From Coccinella septempunctata (taxonomy: Eukaryota; Arthropoda; Insecta; Coleoptera; Coccinellidae), in the NCBI RefSeq assembly GCF_907165205.1, contig NC_058196.1:15604501-15668500 (forward strand): a stretch of 64,000 nucleotides of DNA, written 5' to 3'. The notes beneath the pieces were generated by a model. That model worked only from the letters and a program-made list of their open reading frames with translations. It made no database searches and was not told the origin of the DNA. Positions 44,148-56,649 of the stretch are shown here, one piece after another; within the stretch, counting starts at the first letter, position 1; the number at the start of each line of letters is the position of its first letter. The translations under genes were made by a program, and so were the position numbers.

Positions 44148-44278
44148 AAACTTTACCACCCTGTGTCTCAAAAGGTAAGACGTTTAGGGCATATGTTCAT
44201 ATGAAGTTTTTTTTACTTAAAATGGGCCCAAAAATCACCCCTATAAATATTGACATTCAATTAGGAAACATCCTGTAT
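44148..44278. repeat. solo arm of the 22857-24657 foldback family
   Basis: 131 bp closely match 24530-24657 (CACCCTGTGTCTCAAAAGG, GTAAGACGTTTAGGGCATAT, AAATATTGACATTCAATTAG, ending CATCCTGTAT). No partner arm is nearby. Confidence 0.8.
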
Positions 44279-44279
44279 G

Positions 44280-45140
44280 TGTGTTATAATTATCGTCAAT
44301 ATTATTGTTTTTGCCCTACGAGTTTTTATCACTATGAAATGAAAAATTTTCAAATTTTTTTTATGGTTATAAGCAAGAAAATAATTGTTGTCTGATGCCT
44401 GCTGGAGATGAGTTATTTCAGGTGGGCTCAAAGTTAAGGCTTAATTTCTCATATTGATTTAGCAGTCACCATAACAACCTCTGAAATGAATATCACTTAA
44501 TGTTAAACCTGCCCCAAATATGTAAATTGGTGCATGCACACGAGCATAATATCTCCTATATATCATCTATTGAAAATCAATTTTACTCTCTGAGAACTAT
44601 TTCAAACAATTCCATTAGCCTCCATCAGATGGACGATAGACATCCTGTTTGCGCTAATGAATTACGCCGGCGTAAAAAGAAACCCCAACTCCAAAACGCA
44701 TTAGCCGAAACTACCCAGACCGAGCTTCGCGAAAATCTAATGAAAGAAAGCTCATGCAGAAGATTGCACCCCCGGCTCTAACAAATATAACAACACGGCA
44801 GATTGAATGCTTAATCCAAATTTAACGAGTTCAACCCCCCTTACCGTCCCTGTCTTTTTACCCGTCGGAAAGGCCATTTCGCGAAGAGGACGGAGTCCCG
44901 TCAAAATCTCTCGTCTGTAGCAATCAACATAAGAATCTAAATGAAAGTCGTTTCTTTTTTTCACTTATTCAGAATGGCGCTGCATCGCGTAGCGCTGATG
45001 AACCCATTTGTTCCATCCGTCGCTTCTCTAACTTCTTTCGAAATCGACTACGATTATTCAGGCTGATATCTGAAAATTTATCTGGGTTTTTTAGGGAATT
45101 GCCGAAACTTGAAACTTGGTGTATATGTCGTAGTCTTATT
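44280..45140. other. no gene recognised
   Basis: Includes a CG-richer part at 44.63-45.03 kb with short frames on both strands but no recognisable domain. Confidence 0.3.
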
Positions 45141-45149
45141 GTAAAATCA

Positions 45150-46097
45150 GTCATATTATCATACGCCTAGGCTTTTTCAATACGACTAGGCATATTGCAA
45201 TATAACAGCAATAATCCAGGATCTCACAGTTTGACTGACAATTTGCGGCGTATTATAATATGCCTGCTGCTCATTAGGCTTATTATTGTCAAAATTCAAA
45301 AACGCGCGAATACTTTGGATTCTGATTGATTATACTCGTCGTATGGTAAAAGGACTGACGGCTTGTCATGCTAATTGTGTAATTTATGCAAAGATGAAGA
45401 AATAGTGATAATGACCAAAAAAACAGTAGTAGTGGTGTAATGTAATGGGCCAAAAAGGACTGCAGAAAAAATGCTGAACTTGAGTAATAAGAAATTGAAA
45501 CTTCTTAAGATAGGTCAAACCGTAGCAGAGGACCTCTGGATTCCAAAAATATCTTAGGAACCATAGTAAAAATCTCCAATGATTTTCACCAAATTGGTAC
45601 TATCCATGGACTGTTAAACCGATGATTTCGGGGGATAAGATTGCCACATTAATGAAGTGATTAATATTCCAGAGAATAGGGTAAATTCCTCAAGGAAAGT
45701 TTTAAGATTATTTCCAAAATTCGAAGGACAGGGATTCAAAGAGTGTTCTCGTAAACCAAATCAACTCCCTTATGAAATATACAAGCAAATGTGATAAGGG
45801 TGGGCCATGTTGTAATAAATAATCAAAATCTATAATTATTTATTTTTTTGTCCTATATGGGATTTCTATGATTTGCCTGGTACACTGCCAGTCGTATTAT
45901 AATACGACGTATTTTATACAGTCAAATTCTAAAAATATCACGTACAATAACAAAAAGACTAAGAAGCGTCAGGCGTATTATAACACGTCTTAAATAATCA
46001 GACATATTGTCCGATTTTCATTTACTTTGTTAGTTTTACAATTCGCCTAGTCATATTGAAAGAGCCTAGGCGAATTATAATAAGACTGATATTATGA
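45150..46097. mobile_element. ~950-bp inverted-repeat element with CGTATTATAATACG palindromes
   Basis: 45150-45200 (ATCATACGCCTAGGCTTTTT then CAATACGACTAGGC) is mirrored at 46030-46097. Inside, near both ends, are short palindromes GGCGTATTATAATATGCC (45247) and CGTATTATAATACG (45892), plus a variant near 45970. No coding domain. Confidence 0.55.
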
Positions 46098-46329
46098 TAA
46101 GCCTGCGACATATATACTTTTTGCTCTAGGTCATTCGAAGTATTTGTTTCGCAGAAAGCAAGCGTCATTCTTCCTAGTATTAGAACAGGTTCTTCGTCAT
46201 TATTATCTGTTTTTTCTGTTTTTGTTTCATTCTTCGTCTCTTCTCTCTTTTCTTCCGTAGTGTCCACTTTTTGTATTTGATGTTTTGTTTTGTATTGATA
46301 CCTACAGCACTGTATCACTGCATGTATAT

Positions 46330-46720
46330 CTGCATTACGAGAATTGCTTTTCTCTATAAGTTGTTGGATAATGATTGTCTACGCATGATCGTTTTTGTGT
46401 GAATCTACTTTTATCCTTCGTAGCTTCTAGAAGCTTATTCTTAATAATTTCTCCAAACAATCTGCTCAAAGTGCTATTTATACTTAGCCCTCGGTAGTTG
46501 TTTGAATCTTTGCGTTTTCCCTTTTGATAGAGTAACACCATATAGTAGGTTTTCCATACTTTAGTAGCATGAAAGCTCCCAAATACCTGTTCATTAAATT
46601 AGGTTACTGTTCTAGTATTAGATCCCCACCATAATTCTTTATCTCGGCTATTATTCCTCCTGGTCCAGGGGCTCTATTATTCCGTTTTGATGGCCCCTGT
46701 CACTTCTTGTATTGTTGTTT
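46330..46720 (-). pseudogene. LINE reverse-transcriptase N-terminal relic
   Basis: The minus strand reads KRNNRAPGPGGIIAEIKNYGG, then 'MVLLYQKGKRKDSNNYRGLSINS' and 'LFGEIIKNKLLE'. These match the start of LINE RT domains (KAPGPDGI.AE.IK…YKKGKR.D..NYRGI). Frameshifted and truncated on both sides. Confidence 0.75.
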
Positions 46721-46729
46721 GTAAATATC

Positions 46730-49640
46730 GCTGTGTTTCGTATGATTGCCTTCCTCATCCCCGTGCTGTTTGAATTGTAGTCGTTCCTCCTTGAGTATTG
46801 ATCTATAGTGTCAAGTATATGTAGTGATGTTTGGCGATTTTCCTCATCATGTGAAAAATGCTTTGTCTGTTACATACACTAATTAGAGTATTCAGAAAAC
46901 ATTATAAATGAATTAACATTAATGAAGAGAACTGGGTGGAAAATCTAAAACAGGGGTAGGTGGTGGTTTTTATGGGCGAAAAATGATTTTTACTATTTCC
47001 GGCTATCTATACCTCATATCGAAAAAGTTCGTGAATGTGAGTCTTAGATAATTGCAATATCTACAACTTTTTTATTTACCAATTTTCAACATAAACTCAA
47101 ATCATGATAAAAAATGCAAAAAAAATTTATCGTTTTTATTTTTTGCCTGCAACAGAATTTTGTCGATTTGAATAAAAATCACTGGAAATGTAAATTTCTT
47201 TTTTTTTTTTTGAAAAAGCAGTGACCCCAATTCTTATTGTTGCTATGTATTGTCATTTCCTCATCTTATAAATAAATAAATAAACTTCATTAATATTATA
47301 AGACTTCAGATACAATGTGTAGGACAAGTCTGAGAAAGAAAAAAAATGAAATAAACATCGACTATCCACTTTGGAAAGCTGAATATCGAAAAAATAGGCA
47401 AATACAGCAGAGGGGCATACCTCGACACGATAATAGGAATCCTCGATTAAAAATTTCCTTACTTCATATTTAATTTTTCTGACATTTTGACTCATATAAG
47501 TGCGTCCACTGATACGTATCGTACTGCTGGGATTCATAGCTTGATTATTTGAATGCGATCCTTGCGTTGCGTACGATGCGGAACTGTGGACCTTAAAGGT
47601 ACAATAAAGTACAATCTTACGAAATCCCGTCAGCATCTTGAAGTGGGCGAAAGTATTCAACGATAATCGGTTTTTCTCACATAACTTTCAATATTGGATA
47701 TTATTTGAAGATAAAAGAGGATGTTATTTGATTATGAATCTTTTTTCGGAATCACCAAGGGTAATTCCCGATGAAGTAACTCTTTTCTGTTTTGTTCTCA
47801 GTTTTTTTCAGATAATACGTATCAGAATAATATTCTTTTAGACATGTCAAATATATGAAAATTTTTTTATAATTTGTTCATTAAACAAGATAATTCAAGT
47901 GCCAAGAGTAAAAAATTAATACGTAATAGGAAAATTAATTTCGTTTTATCCACGATAAACAAACCTGATAATAACTATTAAGAAAGTTAATTTTTACTAA
48001 TAACGAAGCTTATTATATGTAAATGGAAAAATTAATTCATTATTAATAAATAAATTCAAATATATTAATTATGGATAAATATTTATTCAAGAATCTCTAA
48101 TGAAGCATTTATCTCTGAGAAATAAAGATTCATTACGCCATATTCGAATAAAGCCCACATTACGTATTAATAAATATGCTTTATAGTTAATGAATTCTTT
48201 TCTCAGTGTACTGTGAGATATCTAACTAAATCTTTGGCGAAAAATCTCTAAAGGTATAAATCTGTTAGTTTTTACAGGTATAACATCAGTAAGGTCAATC
48301 AATCAAACTTTTGACCGCATAGCTATTGTTCAAGATTTTTTCTTCAACTTGATGTAGTTGTATACTCTCGGAAGAAGAACGTATACCTATATTCAAACTC
48401 AAATTACTCGAGAATGGTTGATTTATCAAGAATACTTAACTCTTAAATCATATTTTGGTTCAAAAGTTTCAAAAATATTGCGACCTGAATGCCTTCAAAT
48501 TAAAAAATATTGTATATTGTGTCGACGTTAGTTGTCAATGATGTATCATCCATCTACAGATAGAGTAGCAGTGATATTCGTCCATCAGGCATTTTTCAGA
48601 GGACGCATTATTTGAGTCATATCAAGTACCTAATATATGTATTATCTTTTGTGTTGAAGGGCGGGTAGGTACAGCTTCAGCTGGTCATATTATACAACTG
48701 TTTTCATAGCGCCTTTGTCTGTACTTATGAAACATTGCAAGTCCGTACGATACGTTGTACAAATAATCCCAAATTAATTCATAGTTCTCGTAGTCAGAGT
48801 TATTACAGGTACGTAAATTTTTTGTTGTTGTCGATGGAAAAGTGTTTTCTGCGTATTCTGCTGAAAAACTCTTTAATTCCAACTAATTTCCTGCTCACTC
48901 TCAACCTTGAATTAATGGAACAATTTCTTCCTTATGTAAATGAGCCAACACCACCACCCCTCTCATCCATTCAAATGAAGCGGCATTACATCCTGTTATT
49001 TATTAAGTACATATGTGAGCATGATCGACCCCATTATTTCAACTTAAGCTGTCTTAATGAAACATTATGGCATTGGGGACGATTCTGTATGGGGGTCTGA
49101 GGGGGGAAAGTGGGCGGAGGTTCATTTCTCGCAATAATAAACGTTAAACGTTGACAACGCTCCGTACGCAATCGGATTCGGCTGTTTAATCGGATTTATA
49201 GGCGTACAACCGATGCGGTCCAAGCAAAAATTCATGATAGGGTTGATCGGATTTTTATCATTTATTTTCACCGGTGATTTATGGTGTGATGACATGTTTG
49301 GAGTCGCATATGTTCAGTGGAGAATTGCCGATTCGATTAAATGGAAATTTTATGTATCATTTAGTTTTTTCTTGTTCGAGTTTATATTGAGTGTATACAG
49401 GATTATTCACTGCGAAGGCCAATTAGAGGTTTTTGGAAAACTAATAACCGTTTCGTGTTGAAAATTTGTATATTAGGATTTCATACAATGCAACTTTTTC
49501 TGTAGAATATTCCCAGATCTCTGCAACTTCCGGTTGTACTGAATCTCAATACTTACTCATTTCGCCCAGAATATATATTTGCATAGTTAGAAATTCTCAA
49601 TTTCAAATACCACATCTTGGTTAAGAACTCAACACTTTAT
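46730..49640. other. no gene recognised
   Basis: AT-rich DNA. 47.88-48.19 kb is rich in ATTAAT-type short palindromes. 48.9-49.2 kb is slightly CG-richer. No frame has a domain I recognise. Confidence 0.3.
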
Positions 49641-49959
49641 GAGTTATTGGTATTCTTACGAGAAGAAGTCAAACATTTTGAAATATTTCTGCTGCCAAAA
49701 TTCTACAAGTATGTGCGTTCAACCCTCTTTCCGCACACATTTCAAGTCGCAAAGAGTCACTTTTCCAAACGATGCGGGGAAAAACTCTACTACTATTTCT
49801 TTTCCGCATGCACGCATATGATGTCTATGAACCAAACGCCAACGATGACACCTATGGTAACGACATGCAAAATTACGTGTCATTGCATATGAATTAATCA
49901 AATAAAATTTGATCTGTAACTTAAAATGGATATACATGCATACATACATATTGTCGAAA

Positions 49960-50970
49960 ATGGCGGGAGAAGATGACGCAAGTGAAAGTGACTCTGTTAA
50001 AAGTAATAGAGAATATGAATTTAAATGCATCCAATGCAGAAGAAAGGTTGTGGAACCGATCAAGTGCTACAAGTGCTTAGAAAATTTCCACCCCAAATGT
50101 ATGGAACAGGCTGCAAATCAGAAATCTACAACTTGCAAGCACGAAGAAGCCAATATCCACAAAATGGCGAGAGAAATTGGAGAATTACAAAAGGATAACA
50201 ATGTTTTGAATATTGAAGTAACATACCTCAGAGAGTTACTAAGGGAATCACAAGAAAAGAACAAAATACTTATGGAAAATAATACTCTACTCATGGATAA
50301 GATAAAAATACAAGAACAGGAAATCATAAAAAATAAAAATTTGATCAAGGTTAAAACCGTAAACAAAGGAGAAAAGATCGGCAATCAACAACAAAGTGAA
50401 CAAAGGCGAGATAATAAACAACTCAAACAAGGACAGAACATAACAACAGAAGAGATTACATATGCAGAAAAGACAGCGATGACAGCTCCAGGAACACTGG
50501 GACTACCACCAGTATTACCTTCCAGACCTAACCAAACAAATACGTCAGAAATAAGTCAAATCAGCCAAAACAAAGAGCAACTTTCAATGCATAAAGATAA
50601 TGAATGGAAAACGATTATTAATTCTAGAAACAAGAATAGAAGAAAAATAATATGCACAGGTACTAAAATAACAAATAATTCGTTAATAAAGGGAGCAGCA
50701 AAACGCAGATGGATCTACGTAGGGAGAATACAAGGGAACAATATATCTGAACAGCAAATCAAAGGTTATCTTCAAAATATCAACAAAGACGAAGAAATAC
50801 ATGTGAAAAAACTGAGCACACAAGGAAATAATTCAGCATTTAGCGTTGGAGTTTGCACTTGCACAGAAGAACTGTATAATTCAGTATGCAATCCTGCAGT
50901 ATGGCAGTATGTAGTGAGAGAATTTTCATTTCGAAACTTATTTCGAAAACCCAAGACCCATACAGAATAA
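49960..50970 (+). CDS. LINE ORF1 protein (PHD-like finger, coiled coil, C-terminal RNA-binding-like part)
   Basis: Intact frame. I choose the ATG at 49960 (MAGEDDASESD) over the in-frame one at 49909 because the family-like part starts there. Residues about 20-60 form a Cys/His-rich PHD-like finger (C-x2-C…C-x2-C…H-x2-C…C-x2-H). Residues about 65-120 are a coiled coil (EIGELQKDNNVLNIEVTYLR…). A Gln/Thr-rich linker follows. The C-terminus (RRWIYVGRIQGNNISEQQIK, GYLQNINKDEEIHVKKLS) is a conserved module of ORF1 proteins in several insect LINEs. The protein is expected to coat LINE RNA. ORF2 begins 43 bp after its stop. Confidence 0.75.
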   Translation: MAGEDDASESDSVKSNREYEFKCIQCRRKVVEPIKCYKCLENFHPKCMEQAANQKSTTCKHEEANIHKMAREIGELQKDNNVLNIEVTYLRELLRESQEKNKILMENNTLLMDKIKIQEQEIIKNKNLIKVKTVNKGEKIGNQQQSEQRRDNKQLKQGQNITTEEITYAEKTAMTAPGTLGLPPVLPSRPNQTNTSEISQISQNKEQLSMHKDNEWKTIINSRNKNRRKIICTGTKITNNSLIKGAAKRRWIYVGRIQGNNISEQQIKGYLQNINKDEEIHVKKLSTQGNNSAFSVGVCTCTEELYNSVCNPAVWQYVVREFSFRNLFRKPKTHTE

Positions 50971-51013
50971 CCCAACATCAGCAAATAAACAGCATAGTGC
51001 AAGCTACAATCTC

Positions 51014-53685
51014 ATGCATATAAATAAGCAATCTGAATATGCGAAAACATTGGATATGATTAAGGTATTTCACATAAATATACAGTGCCTGAGCACATCT
51101 TTCGATAGACTCTTGGATTTCAACAGTGGAGCAGAAATGGATTTTTTGGCAATTACAGAACATTGGCAAAGTGATGAACAATTGAAGGGCTATTACATTG
51201 ATGGTTATAGACAGATCTCTAGTTTCTGTAGGGCGGAAAAAAACATGGTGGTGTCGTGATTCATTCAAGAAACAAGCATGTATGTAAAAATAGGTTGGAC
51301 ATTTCCAACCTTTCTGTATCTGGGGTTATTGAATGCTGTGCAATTGAATGTTGTTTGAAGAAGGGTTTGAAATTGTTTATTTTGTGTATCTATAGACCAG
51401 ATACACCTCCTACTGCTGATATTGAACTATTTTTTGAGAGATTAATTGTGATTCTCCAGATTATAGGAAATAATGAAATTGTTATTCTGGGTGATTTCAA
51501 TATCGATTTACTAAACGAGAATGATAAAAATTGTAAGTTATTAGTCACAATTATGGAAGGTTTCAATATAAATATTCTTGTTAGGGAACCTACAAGAATA
51601 ACTTGTCACTCTGCTACATGTCTAGATAATGTTTGTACGAATATAGAGGGAGGTTCAGTTCAGGTAGTTCAGCCTCATCTATCAGATCACTTGGGACAGA
51701 TTTTTTCCCTTGAAACTTGCAGTAAGCTTCATTCGATTCCTTCTAAGAAGAAAATAAGAAATTTCAGCAAGAAAAATTTATCAAATTTCATGGAGAAATT
51801 GTCAGTTCTCAATTGGTCTCATTTGTATGATTTTGAGGAAAGTGATATAGATGCTATGTGGAAATTCTTTTATGACAAGTTTAATGAAATGTTTCAATGT
51901 TCTTTTTCCTTTGTTACTGTTAAAACTGATGATGGGTGTAAATTCAAAAGAAATTTAATTTCCACATGTTATAAGGATCCGCTATTGCTAGATCTTAAGC
52001 AGAAGCTAGATCTTCTCTATGTGATCTCACAATTCAAGCGTGAATATTTATACCAATATAGGTGGATGAAAAATATGTATGATAAACAGTTGGTATATTT
52101 GAAACAAACTTATCTTGGTGAGAAAATTCGGAATTCAAGTTGTAAAACGAAGACAACATGGTCTTTGATAAATTAACTGGAAAGAATGAAGTTTCGCAGA
52201 AAATTGTACCAAGAGGTAACCCTAAAGATATAGTAAAAAAATTTAACAACCATTTTATTAATATTGCTGCGAATATTAACACCCAACCTGGAACTGAGCA
52301 ATCGACAACTAAGACTAGATGTGTGGATAAATCCTTTTTTGTTTTCGAAATAGAAAAAGCTGAAATATTTAAAGCAGTTAAGCAATTAAAGAATTCGTTT
52401 TCTTCCGGATATGATGAAATACCCGGTGTTGTCATTAAAGAGGTTATACATCTGATTGAAGAACCACTGAGGTATTTAATATATAGATCCTTTGTTGCTG
52501 GAACCTTTCCATGCAGCTTGAAAATTTCATTGGTGACACCTTTATTTAAATCTGGTGATATTGATGATGTCTCAAACTATAGGCCTATAAATTTGCTGAC
52601 AACATTCTCAAAGATTTTTGAAAAGATTCTTGCGATGCGTTTAATAGCCTTCCTCAGGAAACATCAAGTATTCTCCTCATGTCAACATGGATTTATGCAC
52701 AAAAAAAATACGACTACTGCTATTTTTGAACTCACAAATACTGTCTTGAATGCAATAGAGAAGGGAAATATTCCTGTTGGTCTTTTTTTGGATTTGTCGA
52801 AGGCCTTTGATTGTGTTAATCATGAAAAACTAATAAAAAAATTGGAAACATGCGGAATAAGAGGCAAACAACTTGATCTTATAAAAAGTTATTTGAAGGA
52901 TAGAAAACAAAAGGTTCGAATCGTAATAGACTCTGAAACATTTATCTCTGATGAGGGAGATATTATTTGTGGAGTACCACAGGGCAGCGTTTTAGGCCCT
53001 CTCTTGTTTTTAATCTATATTAATGATCTTCCATTTTACATTGATCAATCACTTAATATAATTATATTTGTAGATGATACTAATATAGTCAAAATTTTGA
53101 AAGATTTGAGTAGGGTGACAATTGAATTGAATGATGTCTTCATTAGCGTGAAGAACTGGTGCCTTAGCAATGATTTAAGCTTGAATGCAAGTAAAACAGA
53201 GTGTGTTATTTTTCATACAGATAGAGCTAGCTATGAATTACCTTGTGAAATAAAGCTGGATGGTGTATGTGTTACGGTATGCAACTCCACCAAATTTCTT
53301 GGGGTTCACATGGACTGCAATGTAAAGTGGAAGGTTCATGTTGAGTCTCTAGAAAGAAGACTTAACTCTGCTATCTATTCCATTAATGTATTAAAAAAGT
53401 CGGTTGATGTATCAACTTTGAGAACTGTATATTTTGCAAATATTCAATCAATATTATCATATGGTATTGTCTGCTGGGGAAATAGTTCATTTTCTGATTC
53501 TTTATTCGTTAAACAAAAAATTGCATTGAGAACTATGCTAGGTATGAAGTACAGACAGACTTGTAGAGGTGTTTTCCGGATGAATAATATTCTTACCCTT
53601 ATGGGTCTTTACGTATATAACAGCATTAAATTTCTCATACAGCACCCAGAACTTTTCGAAGAAAAGACCAGACAGATTGTGAAAT
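51014..53685 (+). pseudogene. LINE ORF2 (AP endonuclease + reverse transcriptase), two frameshifts, hybrid 3' end
   Basis: Three frame segments: 51014-51259, 51256-52176 and 52158-53685. The endonuclease shows VFHINIQCLS, FLAITEHW, LFILCIYRPD, VILGDFNIDL and LSDHLGQIF. RT shows NYRPINLLTTFSKIFEK, LFLDLSKAFDCVNH, GVPQGSVLGPLLFLIYINDL and FVDDTNI. The first break fits loss of one A in the A-run at 51237-51243 (AEK-KHGGVVI). The second fits loss of one AAAT unit near 52172 (WSLIN-KLTG). The A-to-V change in the usual FADD/YADD motif is unusual. The frame continues to 53813, but from about 53685 it reads antisense through the Penelope-like relic, so the true C-terminus is missing. Clade: Jockey/CR1-like, not resolved. 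Confidence 0.85.
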
Positions 53686-54584
53686 ATATATACTGGTCGT
53701 TACGTAATTCCAGCAATAACTTATATTTATTAATTTTCAAACTTTCTAAAATATTCAGTTTTCGACTTTTAGCTTCTATATCTAAAATTTTGAAGTCTTC
53801 AAGTATTCGTTGAAGTTGTGTCCTTGATGAAACAATTTCTGTATTCTAATATTCTTTTCTGAAATTTTCTGTCAGTTTGACCTATATAAAATGACGAACA
53901 ATATCTACAAGTTAGTTTACAAACTCCACATTTATCGATTTATCTACCTTATTCGTTTGATCATTATTATTCTTTATGTATTCTCCTCGGTATTTACCTA
54001 CAGTAAGCTGAATTCATTAAAAAATATTAGATATTTTTTCAGCACTCTTTTCTGAATGAGATATGATGTACTTTATATTTGTGATTAGTTTTCCCTAGAG
54101 AGGGATGATAAACTTCTTTGATTGCCGTTTCAAATAATTTTTTCCCAAGAAGTATCCTGTCTATTTATTCCACTTTGTAACCATTATTCACCGCGTACTG
54201 TTTTATCAGGTTTAATTCTTTCGTAAAATTACTTTTTGAAACAAGAATATGTGTCAATCTATGAATCATACTGCTATTTTCTGTGATAACTGTCATAATA
54301 AATATTTCATAATAAATTTATGAAAAATCGCGATGTCGTGTTTATCATTACTCTCCACTAATTTTTACTTCTGAAAAATGTATTATATTATTTGATCCTA
54401 TTTTCATCGTGAATTGAATACCAGGAGGTACTGAATTGATGAACTCAAAGAATTGATTCAACTGATGATCAGTCCCAACCGAGCACGCCGGAATATCATC
54501 TACGTATCTATTCATGCCACTAAATGAAATTTTCAATAAAAGCAGATTTATGAATTCGCTCCTCAATATGATGCTTATCTTCAT
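53685..54584 (-). pseudogene. Penelope-like element relic: RT fragment and GIY-YIG endonuclease
   Basis: The minus strand reads MNRYVDDIPACSVGTDHQL, then 'FFEFINSVPPGIQFTMKIG' (54584-54350), the RT catalytic region of Penelope-like elements. Decayed linker sequence follows (LGKKLFETAIKEVYHPSL). Then comes CGVCKLTCRYCSSFYIGQT with DRKFQKRILEYRN (about 53980-53850), a GIY-YIG endonuclease of the CCHH type with its Cys cluster. It ends DFKILDIEAKSRKLNILES to about 53690. Stops and frameshifts throughout. It abuts the LINE tail to tail. Confidence 0.85.
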
Positions 54585-54599
54585 CCTCGATCTTTTGGG

Positions 54600-55900
54600 T
54601 CGAAACTAGAAAATTGATGGCATTTGAATAAAATGATTACAAGCAAAAAACTGACTGCAATAATTACAATTTCAAGAAACTGGAATGGCAAAATCTCCAA
54701 CAGATAATACATCTTCCACCCCCGACAGCATCGAATATGCAACGAAATAAGTCCCAGATGTTTCAGGGCTGGCATTCAAACTATTATTATGCTGATGGGG
54801 TCATGATAACGGGATTACACGTGCAATAAAACCGGCGCGGATACAATCATATCAATGCAACCTCAATATTATTATACCCTGCCACCCTGTTCTTTTATTT
54901 ATGGCGCTGACACTGCGATCCGCCCATCACACCCCAACCCCGACTCATATTGAAGTTACCAGAATGGAGAAGATGTCATTGGATGCTCGATTTTGCAGTC
55001 GTGCAGTCACGAAAGGGTTAAGTTTTGGTGGATGGATTAGCCGGTGAAAATGCTGCACATAGATTCATTGTTTCTAAAGTATTTTCTTCGAACTATAAAT
55101 CCTTTTTTTATGTTGCTTAAAAATCTGAATAAACGAAAATTCGCTTGTTTCCATAAATGCTCTGAATATTTTAGTTAGGGAATATTTTAAATGTTGGTTG
55201 TTTTAAGCCGTGAGAGTCTTTCAAAACACCTAAGTATATCCTAATGAATAACAACCGTTTTATATTGGGTGTCTCATTGGTAAATGAAAATACAGTAACC
55301 TGAGCCAGAGCTACCTTAGGCGAGTCCAAAAAACCCATATATGATAAGTAATGATTTCAGAATATAAGGGTCCTGTAGCGTTCCCCGAACAACTTGAGAA
55401 CAGAAGAATAATCACTTGGAAGACCGGACCTAATCGGAGACCCACCAGGTCAAAAGCAAGACCTGCCAAAAATCTAGGTTAAACCAGAAATCTCTCACCT
55501 TTTGCTCTGTGAGAATTGCACCAACCGATCGTGCTTTTGCTATGATTTGAATCCCACTGACAATTGTCTCATATGGGGGTTGTGACCATTGTAGTAGTCT
55601 TTATACAATGGTATGACCTTTAATAAAGAATGATCACGCCTATTGACAGGGAGGCAATGAATACAATGAGAAGGATAAATTCAGATGCATACCACCCGCT
55701 TGCATCATTTCTGCCGTGATCTGAACGCGTCCCAGACTTCTCGATTCGTCATACGTCTGTTGTTCGCAAAGCGAATCGGCGTACTGAATTAGGGAAAATA
55801 TGGGACATATGCTATTGTCTTCGTCTTGGTTTCTATCTGGAGGGGATTGAATCGGACACCGTTTCATATTGGGTGGCGCTCTGGGTAAATAATACCCAGT
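54600..55900. other. no gene recognised
   Basis: A slightly CG-richer stretch at 54.78-55.02 kb, and a 75-codon minus frame at 55640-55867 (QTYDESRSLGRVQITAEMMQ) whose exon status is uncertain. No recognised domain. Confidence 0.3.
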
Positions 55901-55940
55901 AGAACATAGTAGAATAAAGTTCCATCAATTCCAAACGTTC

Positions 55941-56025
55941 TCCACCGTGGAAAAATGCTATGTTGCTCTGCTGAGGCCAAATGAGGCCGAAACCTTGGTC
56001 AGCATCTGCTTTTCTTCGGTGGAGC
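55941..56025 (+). ncRNA. hammerhead-ribozyme-like fold (type I, minimal stem III), degenerate core
   Basis: The sequence folds as follows. Outer stem I pairs CTCCACCG (55941-55948) with CGGTGGAG (56018-56025). Inner stem I pairs TGCT with AGCA. The core is CTGCTGA. Stem II is GGCC-AAATGA-GGCC. GAAA follows. Stem III is ACC-TT-GGT, followed by C, giving a GUC cleavage site directly before AGCA. This is the layout of small type I hammerheads found in retroelements such as Penelope-like elements and SINE/retrozyme-like repeats. The core differs from CUGANGA at one key position (A6 to C), so activity is doubtful. Confidence 0.5.
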
Positions 56026-56199
56026 GTACTCCATTTGCGGCCTTGACGATGGCAAATTATTGATCTTCATATACTACGAGACATACAGATGCGACTGAAT
56101 CACAAGCACCGGCGTAGCCATATTGATATAAGCTGGTAAAGAATAATAAAAAATTTCGTCATCAAACAATAATCAGTAATATTAATAAGAAGAAATATG

Positions 56200-56590
56200 A
56201 AACACTATTTCAAAACTAGATCTGATGGATCACAAATTGAAACAGTGACGATTGTCGCTGAAACGAATCGACAAAAAGTCGAAATCACCTCGGCATATAA
56301 GCGACCCCCGAACAATATTCTGGAAGAAGAGACTTGAACAGTAAATTTCCAGAATGAAACAGCAGGACAGAAAGGATTTCGCTGGAAAACAAGACACCAT
56401 CGTGATCGGACCGGAACTGCCAACATGTGTATTTCGCATACGGTAGGATTACCTGATTGATATCGCAATAATAAAGAATATCCCTCAAGAATTCTCAACT
56501 GAAACGTTTTAGGAAGGAACCTCAAACCACAACCCCGTCGAATTGACAATTGAAGAAGTGTCAAGAAAACTCATGCAAACAAGATAATAA
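56200..56590 (+). pseudogene. Jockey-type LINE endonuclease relic
   Basis: The plus strand reads VTIVAETNRQKVEITSAYKR with PPNNILEEDL, then, after frame changes, GLPD/DYLIDIAIIKNI and SNHNPVELTIEE. This is the order of a Jockey-like endonuclease (AVYRPP…, …PDVLDIAL.KNI…SDHNPV). The GDFNAKH region is decayed. Multiple stops. Confidence 0.7.
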
Positions 56591-56649
56591 ACCCTTTGAA
56601 ACAATTGGAGATGACATATCAATGAGCTGTTATATCGTCGATTTCAAAT

